DNA from: Pollutibacter soli
GTDB lineage: Bacteria > Bacteroidota > Bacteroidia > Chitinophagales > Chitinophagaceae
DNA: 64,000 nucleotides
Direction of reading: 5' to 3'
Assembly (NCBI GenBank): GCA_029269725.1
Contig: JARJHS010000008.1
Span: 184,388 to 248,387, forward strand
Part shown: positions 27,671 to 36,280 of the stretch, piece by piece
Layout: each line of letters starts with the position of its first letter
How positions within the stretch are numbered: the first letter of the stretch is position 1
Notes under the pieces: model-generated
Told to the model about the DNA's origin: nothing
The model's input: only the letters and a program-made list of their open reading frames with translations
Database searches by the model: none
Translations under genes and position numbers: made by a program

Positions 27671-28267
27671 GTGAATGTTGCGGTGATAAAATACAATGCG
27701 GGGAATATCCAGAGTGTGTTGTATGCCCTGGGCCGGTTAGGTGTCGAGGCAAAAGTGACTGATGATCCAGAAGAAATCCAATCCGCAGACAGGGTTATTT
27801 TTCCAGGGGTAGGGGAGGCATCTTCGGCTATGCGTTACCTTAAGGATCGAAAACTCGATGAAGTTATCAAAGGGCTTTATCAGCCTGTATTGGGAATTTG
27901 CCTGGGTATGCAACTCATGTGTCGACATTCTGAAGAGAATGATACCGGATGTCTTGGCATATTTAATGTTAATGTGAAGAAATTTGTTTCCACATCAGCG
28001 TCTGAAAAAATTCCACAGATTGGTTGGAATACGATTTATAATCTCAAATCAGACCTGTTCGAAGATTTGCGCGAAAACAGTTACTGCTATTTTGTTCATA
28101 GTTTTTACGCGGAGAAATCGGTATTCACTATTGCAGAAACCGAATATACAAAAGCATACAGCTCCGGATTAAGACGTGCAAATTTCTACGGCGTACAATT
28201 TCACCCCGAAAAAAGTGCCGCTGTTGGTGAAAAAATCATTACCAACTTTTTAAATATTGCAGGCTGA
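27671..28267 (+). CDS. hisH: Imidazole glycerol phosphate synthase, glutaminase subunit
   Basis: This 198-residue amidotransferase supplies ammonia to HisF. The start is a GTG, as no ATG is in frame. VAVIKYNAGNIQSVLYALGRLG, the VIFPGVGEASSAM strand, nucleophile Cys77 in VLGICLGMQLM and His178/Glu180 in YGVQFHPEKS are intact. It opens the histidine block directly behind trpA and shares one base with hisA (TGATG). HisH is catalytically active only in complex with HisF, whose gene is two genes further on. Confidence 0.96.
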   Translation: MNVAVIKYNAGNIQSVLYALGRLGVEAKVTDDPEEIQSADRVIFPGVGEASSAMRYLKDRKLDEVIKGLYQPVLGICLGMQLMCRHSEENDTGCLGIFNVNVKKFVSTSASEKIPQIGWNTIYNLKSDLFEDLRENSYCYFVHSFYAEKSVFTIAETEYTKAYSSGLRRANFYGVQFHPEKSAAVGEKIITNFLNIAG

Positions 28268-28995
28268 TGGAAATTATACCAGCGATAGACATCATTGGAG
28301 GAAAATGCGTGAGATTAACGCAGGGCGATTACAATCAGCAGACAACATACCATGACGATCCTGTAGAAGTAGCTATCGGATTCGAGAAGGCCGGATTTAA
28401 CAGATTACACCTGGTGGATCTTGATGGTGCTAAAAAAGGAGCTGTTCAGAATATCGATGTATTAAAGAATATTGTTGCGGCCACTGATCTGATCATTGAT
28501 TTCGGGGGTGGTGTGAAAACAGCCGAGGCTGTGAATGAAGTTCTGGAATCCGGAGCCGCGTATGTGACTGTTGGAAGTATTGCAGTAAAAAACAGGAATG
28601 AACTACTGAGCTGGTTTGAGCATTTCGGCGCTGGGAGTTTTGTGTTGGGCGCTGATGTGATTGGAAGAAACATCGCTATCCACGGTTGGACAGAGAAAAC
28701 AGATACAGATCTTTTCAGTTTCCTGGAAAGCTATTATAATGTGGGTATCCGTGAGGTGTTTTGTACAGACGTGAGCAAGGATGGAAAACTGCAGGGGCCG
28801 TCAACAGAATTGTATCGGGAGATCATTGAACGCTTTCCTGATTTTTACTTTATCGCGAGTGGTGGTGTTTCGGGTATCGCTGATCTTGATGAACTGAAAA
28901 AGGTGGGTTGCAGTGCGGCAATCATAGGAAAAGCTATATATGAAGGAAGATTGAGCAGCGAAGAACTTGTTAGGTGGTTTCGGGAGGTGGTATAG
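28267..28995 (+). CDS. hisA: Phosphoribosylformimino-AICAR-P isomerase
   Basis: This 242-residue half-barrel-repeat isomerase converts ProFAR to PRFAR. Catalytic Asp8 sits in EIIPAIDIIGGKCVRLTQGDY and the partner Asp168 in EVFCTDVSKDGKLQGPS. The two phosphate loops, DFGGGVKTAEAV and ASGGVSGIADL, are conserved. It is coupled to hisH by the overlapping stop and start. It is not a bifunctional PriA, because trpF is present separately. A 72-base gap separates it from the next, unrelated gene. Confidence 0.97.
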   Translation: MEIIPAIDIIGGKCVRLTQGDYNQQTTYHDDPVEVAIGFEKAGFNRLHLVDLDGAKKGAVQNIDVLKNIVAATDLIIDFGGGVKTAEAVNEVLESGAAYVTVGSIAVKNRNELLSWFEHFGAGSFVLGADVIGRNIAIHGWTEKTDTDLFSFLESYYNVGIREVFCTDVSKDGKLQGPSTELYREIIERFPDFYFIASGGVSGIADLDELKKVGCSAAIIGKAIYEGRLSSEELVRWFREVV

Positions 28996-29067
28996 CTGCA
29001 ACAGGGTATTTTCAGTTGCTGATCATTCGCAGTTCATTTCAGTTATTTGATCTTTCAAGAGACAATA

Positions 29068-29691
29068 ATGGCAGATGTAAGGTCGGACTATAAAAGTAAA
29101 CTGTTGAAGACAATTCAAATTCAGAATACACTCGTCAAAGACTTTGATTTGTTTGACTCCAGGACCAAAGAAGGTTTGTTAAATCACGGAATTTACTTGA
29201 CTGAGAGATTACATAAAGAGTCGTTTACATTGGCTCAATTAAAATCAATCGCAGGCGATATACTCACTTTATGGAACGAAAGCATAGGGATAGCGACGGA
29301 ATTGTTCTGGACCGAAATGGAGAAAAATAATATAGAATTTGAACGAAAGGACGAATTGATTTTTGCTTTGGAGAAAGGTAGATTCAGAAAAGTGGAAATG
29401 GGTATGGGGGCCAGAAAAGATTGGGCTGTAATTAAGGACTATTGTTCAATTAAAAAAAGATTCTCAAATGACGAGATTGAAAAGATTTCCTCAATCATTG
29501 AATCAGATGAAAGCACCAGACTCGGCATTTTAAAAAAATGCCTGAAAAAAAGGGAAATTCCACAGACGCAGTATTTGAAGTTCGGAGAATGTATGGCCTA
29601 TATGAGCAACTGTGCACTTTGGGATCGATATTTTAGTAAATCGGAAGTTGATGAACTTTATACCATTTGGCAAAACTTTGAAAGCAAATGA
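29068..29691 (+). CDS. Unrecognised protein inserted between hisA and hisF
   Basis: The gene encodes 207 residues from ATG 29068 (a TTG at 29047 is less likely). It is predicted to be soluble and mostly helical, with no signal peptide or membrane segment. Visible elements are an N-terminal amphipathic region ending in LFDSRTKEGLLNHGIY, a central ELFWTEMEKNNIEFERKDEL, a basic EKGRFRKVEMGMGARKDW, and a C-terminal SDESTRLGILKKCLKKREIP. I do not recognise a family. Base composition looks more AT-rich than the flanking his genes, with relaxed spacing on the left (72 bases) and 26 bases before hisF. It may be a late insertion into the operon. No function is proposed. Confidence 0.72.
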   Translation: MADVRSDYKSKLLKTIQIQNTLVKDFDLFDSRTKEGLLNHGIYLTERLHKESFTLAQLKSIAGDILTLWNESIGIATELFWTEMEKNNIEFERKDELIFALEKGRFRKVEMGMGARKDWAVIKDYCSIKKRFSNDEIEKISSIIESDESTRLGILKKCLKKREIPQTQYLKFGECMAYMSNCALWDRYFSKSEVDELYTIWQNFESK

Positions 29692-29717
29692 CCTGCAAAT
29701 AAAAACCTTTGATAGTA

Positions 29718-30488
29718 ATGCTTACAAAAAGAATCATTCCCTGTCTTGATATCCGCGATGGACGTACAGTGAAGGGAACCAATTTTGTTAATCTGCGTGA
29801 TGCAGGTGATCCTGTTGAACTTGGCGCTACGTATGCGCAGAATGGAGCTGATGAACTTGTTTTCCTGGATATAACGGCAACGCATGAACGTCGTAAAACG
29901 CTTGCAGAACTTGTAAGGAGAATTTCCGGTGAAATCAATATCCCTTTTACAGTTGGTGGCGGAATAACCAGTGTGGATGATGTCTACAATCTGCTGCAAC
30001 ATGGTGCCGATAAGGTATCAGTTAACTCCGCGGCATTCAAAAGACCGGAGCTGGTTGGTGAGCTTGCCAACGAGTTTGGAAGTCAGTGTGTGGTACTAGC
30101 CATCGATACGAAAAAAGAAGAGGACGGCAACTGGTATGTGTATCTGAATGGAGGCCGGCTCGCAACAACTACCTTATGCACAGAATGGGCAAACAAAGCC
30201 GTTGACCTGGGTGCGGGAGAGATTCTGCTTACATCGATGAATCATGATGGCACAAAACAGGGGTTTGCTCACGAAATAACCTCTGAACTGGCCACCACCT
30301 TGCCTGTGCCGGTTATTGCTTCCGGCGGGGGAGGTACTATGGAGCATTTTTATGATGTGTTCACCAAATCCCATGCAGATGCGGCGCTTGCTGCGAGCAT
30401 TTTTCATTTCCGGGAGATCGGAATACCTGAGCTTAAAACTTATCTTGCGGAACGGTGGATTCCCATAAGAAACGATCTGATCATTTAA
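29718..30488 (+). CDS. hisF: Imidazole glycerol phosphate synthase, cyclase subunit
   Basis: The 256-residue cyclase starts at ATG 29718; a TTG nine bases earlier is not needed. [20 protein letters not shown] holds catalytic Asp11, and [18 protein letters not shown] holds Asp130. [42 protein letters not shown] and [12 protein letters not shown] follow the family. With HisH it converts PRFAR and ammonia to imidazole glycerol phosphate and AICAR. It is separated from its partner hisH by hisA and the unknown 207-residue gene. Confidence 0.97.
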   Translation: MLTKRIIPCLDIRDGRTVKGTNFVNLRDAGDPVELGATYAQNGADELVFLDITATHERRKTLAELVRRISGEINIPFTVGGGITSVDDVYNLLQHGADKVSVNSAAFKRPELVGELANEFGSQCVVLAIDTKKEEDGNWYVYLNGGRLATTTLCTEWANKAVDLGAGEILLTSMNHDGTKQGFAHEITSELATTLPVPVIASGGGGTMEHFYDVFTKSHADAALAASIFHFREIGIPELKTYLAERWIPIRNDLII

Positions 30489-30502
30489 TAAAAAATATTT
30501 CA

Positions 30503-31099
30503 TTGAAAGTAGATTTCAAAAAATCAGCCGATGGCCTGGTACCGGCGATTATACAGGATCACAGGACGGGGAAAGTACTTATGCTGGGGTATATGAATGA
30601 AAACGCGCTCATGATAACAATGGAAACCGGCCGGGTGACGTTTTATAGCAGGACTAAACAGCGTCTTTGGACAAAGGGCGAAGAAAGTGGTAACTACCTC
30701 GAACTCAGGTCTATCGACAGCGATTGTGACAATGATTCACTGCTGGTGAAAGTACAACCCAAAGGACCCGTTTGCCATACAGGCGCCGATACCTGCTGGA
30801 ATGAAAAAAATCATACACAGGATTTTCTCAGCTACCTGGAGGACATTATTTCGCTCAGAAAAAAGAGCGACGATGAAAACAGTTACGTAAAGAAATTGTT
30901 TAAAAAAGGCATCAATAAGATTGCTCAGAAAGTAGGCGAGGAGGCCGTGGAATTAGTGATTGAGGCAAAGGATAATGATGATGAAAAATTTCTTGATGAA
31001 GCGGCCGATCTGATGTTCCACTATTTGGTTTTGCTTAACAGTAAAGGGTTTAATTTGCAATCCGTGAGTGATATCCTGAAAAAAAGGCATTCTAAATGA
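30503..31099 (+). CDS. hisIE: Bifunctional phosphoribosyl-AMP cyclohydrolase / phosphoribosyl-ATP pyrophosphohydrolase
   Basis: The 198-residue fusion starts best at TTG 30503 (KVDFKKSADGLVPAIIQD, 14 bases after hisF). The longer frame from 30455 overlaps hisF by 34 bases. The HisI part (about 1-105) has LMLGYMNENAL, TGRVTFYSRTKQRLWTKGEESGN and metal ligands in SDCDNDSLLVKVQPKGPVCHTGADTCW. The HisE part (about 110-198) has SYVKKLFKKGINKIAQKVGEEAVELVIEAKDND and DEAADLMFHYLVLL. These are early pathway steps, encoded last. The stop overlaps the next start (ATGA). Confidence 0.96.
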   Translation: MKVDFKKSADGLVPAIIQDHRTGKVLMLGYMNENALMITMETGRVTFYSRTKQRLWTKGEESGNYLELRSIDSDCDNDSLLVKVQPKGPVCHTGADTCWNEKNHTQDFLSYLEDIISLRKKSDDENSYVKKLFKKGINKIAQKVGEEAVELVIEAKDNDDEKFLDEAADLMFHYLVLLNSKGFNLQSVSDILKKRHSK

Positions 31100-32175
31100 A
31101 AAAGTTGTTGCTGATCTTTTTGCTGGCTCCTGTATTCTGCATTGCTCAGCAGGAAAAAGATTTTGTTATTAAAGGATTTCTGAAAGGATTGCCTGATGGC
31201 ACTGAATTGGTAATCGGGTCAGACGATCCAACTATTTCGCCGCTTGCCAAAGGAATTTCCAGGGCCGGCAAATTCGAATTGAAGGGTAAGCTGGCTACGC
31301 CCGGTTTGTATCATCTCTCTTATCCTGGTACAAAACAAAAACTCTATATTTTTCTTGATCCGTCAACGGTTACTGTGAGTGGCACTAATGATTCCCTTCC
31401 TGTAGCCAAAGTTACGGGCTCTGCAACCAATGATGTATTCATCGCCTTTAATAAAACATTTACTCCTCTTTTCGCTGAACTTGGTGCTGTAGTTGAACAT
31501 ATCAATTCAGGCAAACCAGATCCTGATGGTTCAAAGAGAAAAAGATATGAAGAGCTGATCGGGCAGATCAATACACTCACCGATCAATTCGTCATTGAAC
31601 ATAAAAATTCATACGTCACTCCTTTTGCCATTTATGTGATGAAAGGTGTCAGTGATGTGGCGCAGATTGAGAACCGGTACAACCAGATGAATCCGGATTT
31701 GCATGGTAGTATTTTTGCTAAACAACTTGCTCAGCAGATTGCCGATAGTAAAGTCGGTGCCATCGGCTCAGAGGCTATTGAGTTTGTACAGAATGACATA
31801 GAAGGTAAACCTGTATCACTTTCATCTTTCCGCGGAAAATATGTCCTGGTGGATTTCTGGGCGAGTTGGTGTGGACCTTGTCGTCATGAAAATCCGAATG
31901 TCGTTGAAGCGTATAAAAAATTCTCCGATAAAAATTTCACCGTCCTGGGCGTTTCCCTTGACCGTGCACGTGAGCCATGGTTGCAGGCAATTAAAGATGA
32001 TAATCTTATCTGGACCCAGGTGAGCGATCTGAAATTCTGGAACAATGAGGTTGCCAAAATATACAGGATCGAGGGTATACCGCAGAATTTCCTTGTAGAT
32101 CCTAAGGGTGTCATCATCGCTAAAAATCTTCGCGGGCCGGAGCTGCATCAGAAGTTACAGGAACTGCTGCAATAA
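31096..32175 (+). CDS. TlpA-like periplasmic thioredoxin with DUF4369-type N-terminal domain
   Basis: This 359-residue protein has a signal peptide (about 1-17). The N-terminal beta-rich domain (FVIKGFLKGLPDGTELVI, about 22-105) is of the DUF4369 kind common in Bacteroidota redox lipoproteins, followed by a helical linker. The C-terminal AhpC/TSA-type thioredoxin fold (about 225-359) has WASWCGPCRHENP (Cys259/Cys262) and the cis-Pro loop EGIPQNFLVDP. It likely reduces or isomerises disulfides in the periplasm. No lipobox is evident. Its start overlaps hisIE by four bases, so it is the last gene of the trp-his transcript although unrelated in function. Confidence 0.9.
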   Translation: MKKLLLIFLLAPVFCIAQQEKDFVIKGFLKGLPDGTELVIGSDDPTISPLAKGISRAGKFELKGKLATPGLYHLSYPGTKQKLYIFLDPSTVTVSGTNDSLPVAKVTGSATNDVFIAFNKTFTPLFAELGAVVEHINSGKPDPDGSKRKRYEELIGQINTLTDQFVIEHKNSYVTPFAIYVMKGVSDVAQIENRYNQMNPDLHGSIFAKQLAQQIADSKVGAIGSEAIEFVQNDIEGKPVSLSSFRGKYVLVDFWASWCGPCRHENPNVVEAYKKFSDKNFTVLGVSLDRAREPWLQAIKDDNLIWTQVSDLKFWNNEVAKIYRIEGIPQNFLVDPKGVIIAKNLRGPELHQKLQELLQ

Positions 32176-32706
32176 AGGACGAACGATAAACTACGAAGTA
32201 CGATTTAAAAAGAAGTACAGATTCTATTCCAAAGTTTTGAAGCCGTTTCGAGGTAAAGTGCATTGCCTTCAGCGATATTTAAATTGCATAATGCGGAGTA
32301 CACTAAAAAATACACGCGGAGGAGATTTTTTCTTCAATCATACCATAAAATTTCTTTATTCAGTTCCGCCGAAACGGAAAATCTGCAGGTAAATATGTAT
32401 TAATTGGTTTTAGCATCTTTATGGTTCAAAATAACACCAGAAAAAAAGCACATCATCATGTATTTTTCTGTGCCGGATATTTTGGATCCTAGGAGATTTG
32501 ATTTTTGCGACAAAACCCGCCAGGTATCCGATACTTGCAAGTATCGGATACCTGGGAGCTTTCAGCAATTTCGAAAACGATTTGTAAAAAAACAAGTGAA
32601 AAACCCGCCTGACTGACAGATTTTTCTATCTGATTTTGTGGATTTCATTTTGGTTTAGATATAGAGAAAATGTATAGTTCTTTTCCGGAATTCCGACACG
32701 AAAAAA
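32176..32706. other. Gene-free stretch before the TonB receptor terminator
   Basis: No credible gene is seen. The stretch holds AT-rich DNA without a clear terminator behind the thioredoxin gene, a weak TTCCG/CGGAA hairpin near 32370, and the perfect palindrome at 32520-32555. To the right of the palindrome, about 95 bases are collinear with the flank of the second palindrome copy at 54672. Short open frames on either strand have no start signals or conserved-looking content. Confidence 0.6.
32520..32555. repeat. Perfect 36-bp palindrome, copy 1
   Basis: CCAGGTATCCGATACTTG is followed immediately by its exact reverse complement. The identical 36 bases occur again at 54672-54707. The right flanks of both copies keep the same spacing (44 bases) to AACAAGTGA and then 38 or 39 bases to GTGGATTTCAT, while the other bases differ. 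The two sites are therefore homologous elements of about 150 bp in which the palindrome is preserved. No T-run follows, so a simple intrinsic terminator is less likely. Confidence 0.9.
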
Positions 32707-32728
32707 GCCGCTGCATTTCTGCAACGGC
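32700..32728 (-). terminator. Intrinsic terminator of the TonB receptor gene
   Basis: On the minus strand GCCGTTGCA (32728-32720) pairs with TGCAGCGGC (32715-32707), one G-U pair, across a GAAA tetraloop. The run TTTTTT (32706-32701) follows. It lies 62 bases past the receptor stop. Between stop and hairpin is a CTGCCTGCCGGCAAG repeat at 32751-32765. Confidence 0.85.
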
Positions 32729-32789
32729 CTTTAAACTTTTAACTTTTAACCTGCCTGCCGGCAAGCACCTGCTCGCTACTTACTACTCA

Positions 32790-35700
32790 CTAGAAAATGT
32801 AACGAATCCCAAACTGCGCCTGCCATACATCGATAAGGCTTGCACCTCTCCTCGTTGTCGTGTAGTCGAGACTGTTATTCACCAAAGTCATTCTGTACAC
32901 AGGAGCTCCGGTGGTTGTGTTATAACCTCTCGCTGCAAGAGGTGAGCTGTTGTTCACTACATAACCTACTCCCCATCTTGGATTGATCAGGTTGCCTACG
33001 TTGAAAATATCTGCCCGAAGCTGAATCGTGTGTCTGTTTTTTCCGATGTTGCGGAAAACTTCCAGCATCGCGCTCAGATCAAAACGGGTAACCATTGGCA
33101 GGTTAAGACCATTACGATCTGCGTATTCACCACGGTGTTTGCTCAGATACTTATCCTGGTTGATGTATTTTTCAAAAGCTGCTTTCTGCTGATCAACAGT
33201 AAAAGCAGGAACCGAACCACTGGCTGGTATTTCCTGGAAATTCATTTCACTCATATCCCTTGGAATATAGATCAGGTCATTTCCTGAAACACCATCACCA
33301 TTCAGATCACCAGAAACCGTGTATGACACGCGACCCTGGTTCTGTGACTGACCACCCAATACCAGGTGAAGTGCCATCGTCTTAGCAAGCTCAATACGAT
33401 ATGATACGTTTCCAATGAAACGGTTACGGATATCGTAATCGCTGAATGTAAGTGAAGGATCATTATTGCCTCTTACTGACCTGTTGTCTCTCCAGCTGCT
33501 GAAGGCAATTGAACCGGCAGTAATATAATCTTTGGTACTACCGTAGTTATATGCCACCATCCAGCCCAGGCCCGTTGCGCGCGCAGGCTTTTCCAGTTTT
33601 ACAGTGAACATAAATGATCCACCATAAGGTCCGCTCTTCAACACTGTTGCATCAGAGATCTTTGGATTGATACGTGATGCCGCATTGAATGAACTGCCTG
33701 ACAGCAACTGACCTGTGGTTGTATTAAACGTATTGTAACGAGGTCTTGTATCTGGTCCGGAAAAGCTCGCGGTGGCAGGTTTCAGATTAGCGTTATAATA
33801 GAACATATTGCTAAGGCTCTGTGTAAACATTGCCTCTACACTTGCAATGATTCCCCAGCCGATATTCTGATCAACAGCAAGGTTTGCGCGGAATACCTGC
33901 GGGAAACGGAAACTGTTTTCTGTTGTTGCAAGGTTATAACTTGGTGCCGGCTGACCAGGATTTGCAATTTCAGGAACATGCGCTGTCACATCCGGATTGA
34001 ATGGATATGCTTTGGTATTGTCAGTGAAGATTGATCCACTCTGTACACCGTTATTACCCATCTGGTTGGAAATCCATACAAATGCAGGTCGCCCTGTGAA
34101 AAGACCAAGGCCACCACGGATCTGCGTTTTCTTGTTACCAAACACATCATAGTTGAATCCAAATCTTGGAGACACCATGAGTTTTGCCTTCGGAAGTTTT
34201 GAAGTACTCAGCTGCGTAGGATCGCCATTTTCATCTACGAAACTAAATCCATCAACTTCAGTATTCACAAAACCGCTTCCGGCGAAGAAAGGAATATCAA
34301 AGCGAACACCGTAAGTGATATTCAGCCTGTCGCTGAGCGGAACATCATCCTGAACATAAAATCCCAGGTTTCTTGCTTTGGTTACTGCGTTCCATAATCC
34401 CCCGCCGGCCAGATTGCTGTAGGCCAGCTGATATCTGCGCAACAGTACCGGATTTTCAGTCATGTTGGGATTTGCAAGAAATGCATTTGCAGATGCATAA
34501 AAGCTATCCAGGTTGTGGAAGACATACTGACCGTTGATATTCGGGGTAAACTGGTTGAAGAAATGGAATGTTTCAAAATTGAACCCGACAGAAATGGTAT
34601 GCTTCCCGAAATACATGCTGAGGTTATCAGAAACCTGCCAGGTGTCTGTATCCAGTATATTATTAGGAGTAAATGGTTCTGATCCGAACGAAATATAGTT
34701 ACGGTCATTGCCATCCAGGATATCTACTGTTGGGAAAGGAATTGCTTTCTCAGCACGGTAGTCACGGTTCGCAGTATAACCGAAGATCAACTGGTTATGA
34801 AATTTTTTGCTGATGCGACTGTTCAACTGTGCAATCGCAGAATAAATATCATTATTGATTACATAGTTGGAGTTTTCAAAGTTCATCGCAAAGGCGTTGT
34901 TATTTCTTCCATTGAAACCACCGGAGCTGCTCATAGGAACATCGCGTGATGATTTGAGGAAATTACCGCGGATGCTGAACTTGTGAACATCGCTGATGTT
35001 CCAGTCCAGCTTCAACATTGCTTTATCACTTTTAGTAAGCAATGAGTAATTGTCATACAGTCCAGTATTGTAATTAAAATTATCAGCAAGATATTTTGAA
35101 AGTGCTTCGAGATCGGTTGTTTTTACACGGGTTACGTTTGCGCCACCGGTGTTAGAACCATTATCTGCCACCCAAGCAGTACCCGGATCCGTTCTACGCT
35201 CACCTTCATAATTGGCGAAGAAGAACAATTTGTTTTTGATGATCGGACCACCGACGCTTGCACCAAACTGTTTAACATCAAATGCTGCAGTTACAACATT
35301 CGTTTTTCCCTCGGCACCTGCTTTGCGACCGGTCAGGCCTTCATTGCGGAAATTGTAAAAAGCACTCCCGTGGAATGTGTTGGTTCCGCTTCGTGTTACT
35401 GTATTGATTGAAGCACCAGTGAACCCTGCATCTTTCAGGTTGTATGGAGAAAGGTTGATCTGCATTTCTTCCAACGCGTCCAGTGAAATCGGCGTTGAGT
35501 TGGTCTGGCTTCCGGGAAGTGCCTGAAGACCGAAAGAGTTGTTGAAGATCGTTCCGTCAATGGTGAGGTTGATCATCCTGTTGTCCTGACCGCCAAAGGA
35601 AGTACCGTTGGATTGCGGAGTGAACTTTGTAACGTCAGTAATGCTCCTGCTCAGTGTTGGAATCGTCGCGAGCATCTGCCTGTTGATATTCGTTGAAGCT

Positions 35701-36101
35701 CCTTTTCTGTCTTTGGAGATCAACGAACGGCCACGCGTACTGGTAACCACCACTTCGTTCAGACTTTTGCTTGCTTCGATCAGCTGAATATCAACTCTCG
35801 TTGGCTCACCCAGCTGAACCGTAACATCACCCACTTCCTGTGGCGAAAAGCCAACGTGTGAGTAAGAGATTTTGTAAGGTCCACCGATCCTGATGCCCGG
35901 TAAGCTGTACCGGCCGTCATTGGTCGTTTGTGTTTTGTAACGTGTGCCGGAAGGCTCATGAACGGCTTCAATGGAGGCGCCGGCGATCGGCTTACCTTCA
36001 GAATTGACTACCGACCCGACCAATGTTCCGGAAGTTACCTGTGACATTGCCGGGACATAAAACAGCAGTGCCACAAGGAGTTTTACCCATGTTTTGTACA
36101 T
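32790..36101 (-). CDS. Oar-like TonB-dependent outer-membrane receptor
   Basis: This 1103-residue protein has a signal peptide (1-20) and a carboxypeptidase-regulatory domain (GTLVGSVVNSEGKPIAGASIEA, about 25-110). A TonB-box-like SLNEVVVTSTRGR and plug (QDNRMINLTIDGTIFNNSFG; DALEEMQINLSPYNLKDAGFTGASINTVTRSGTNTFHGS) follow, then a long barrel ending in AQFGIRYIF. This is the Oar/OmpA-like subgroup of TonB receptors, which are not paired with SusD; some relatives transport peptides or are linked to protease secretion and adhesion. No neighbouring partner is present and the ligand is unknown. It is divergent from ribBA across 179 bases. Confidence 0.92.
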   Translation of the reverse strand: MYKTWVKLLVALLFYVPAMSQVTSGTLVGSVVNSEGKPIAGASIEAVHEPSGTRYKTQTTNDGRYSLPGIRIGGPYKISYSHVGFSPQEVGDVTVQLGEPTRVDIQLIEASKSLNEVVVTSTRGRSLISKDRKGASTNINRQMLATIPTLSRSITDVTKFTPQSNGTSFGGQDNRMINLTIDGTIFNNSFGLQALPGSQTNSTPISLDALEEMQINLSPYNLKDAGFTGASINTVTRSGTNTFHGSAFYNFRNEGLTGRKAGAEGKTNVVTAAFDVKQFGASVGGPIIKNKLFFFANYEGERRTDPGTAWVADNGSNTGGANVTRVKTTDLEALSKYLADNFNYNTGLYDNYSLLTKSDKAMLKLDWNISDVHKFSIRGNFLKSSRDVPMSSSGGFNGRNNNAFAMNFENSNYVINNDIYSAIAQLNSRISKKFHNQLIFGYTANRDYRAEKAIPFPTVDILDGNDRNYISFGSEPFTPNNILDTDTWQVSDNLSMYFGKHTISVGFNFETFHFFNQFTPNINGQYVFHNLDSFYASANAFLANPNMTENPVLLRRYQLAYSNLAGGGLWNAVTKARNLGFYVQDDVPLSDRLNITYGVRFDIPFFAGSGFVNTEVDGFSFVDENGDPTQLSTSKLPKAKLMVSPRFGFNYDVFGNKKTQIRGGLGLFTGRPAFVWISNQMGNNGVQSGSIFTDNTKAYPFNPDVTAHVPEIANPGQPAPSYNLATTENSFRFPQVFRANLAVDQNIGWGIIASVEAMFTQSLSNMFYYNANLKPATASFSGPDTRPRYNTFNTTTGQLLSGSSFNAASRINPKISDATVLKSGPYGGSFMFTVKLEKPARATGLGWMVAYNYGSTKDYITAGSIAFSSWRDNRSVRGNNDPSLTFSDYDIRNRFIGNVSYRIELAKTMALHLVLGGQSQNQGRVSYTVSGDLNGDGVSGNDLIYIPRDMSEMNFQEIPASGSVPAFTVDQQKAAFEKYINQDKYLSKHRGEYADRNGLNLPMVTRFDLSAMLEVFRNIGKNRHTIQLRADIFNVGNLINPRWGVGYVVNNSSPLAARGYNTTTGAPVYRMTLVNNSLDYTTTRRGASLIDVWQAQFGIRYIF

Positions 36102-36259
36102 ATTTTGTTAAGTTTTTCAGCGGCAAAGATGCAGAATTAACCTATTTGATTCCCCTGAATATGTTAACATTACTTAACATTTTTCGTACAAAATTTAATA
36201 TCAGCCCAAGCAGCGTTTTCACATTTGTCTTATTCGTTTTTCGGGAGGCTTAAACTCAG

Positions 36260-36267
36260 TAATTTTG
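36260..36267 (+). promoter_or_regulatory. -7 promoter element of ribBA
   Basis: TAATTTTG matches the Bacteroidota -7 consensus TAnnTTTG exactly and lies 13 bases before the ribBA ATG, implying a very short 5' UTR. The -33 partner is weak: only TTTTTC around 36237-36242. The short leader leaves no room for an FMN riboswitch. Confidence 0.5.
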
Positions 36268-36280
36268 CAAAAAACTTTTT

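Noticed and set aside
28267..28995. hisA as a bifunctional PriA
   Set aside because: A separate trpF is present in the same operon, and this sequence follows HisA rather than PriA usage.
36102..36280. FMN riboswitch before ribBA
   Set aside because: The conserved RFN helices and AGGGG-type segments are absent and the predicted leader is only about ten bases.
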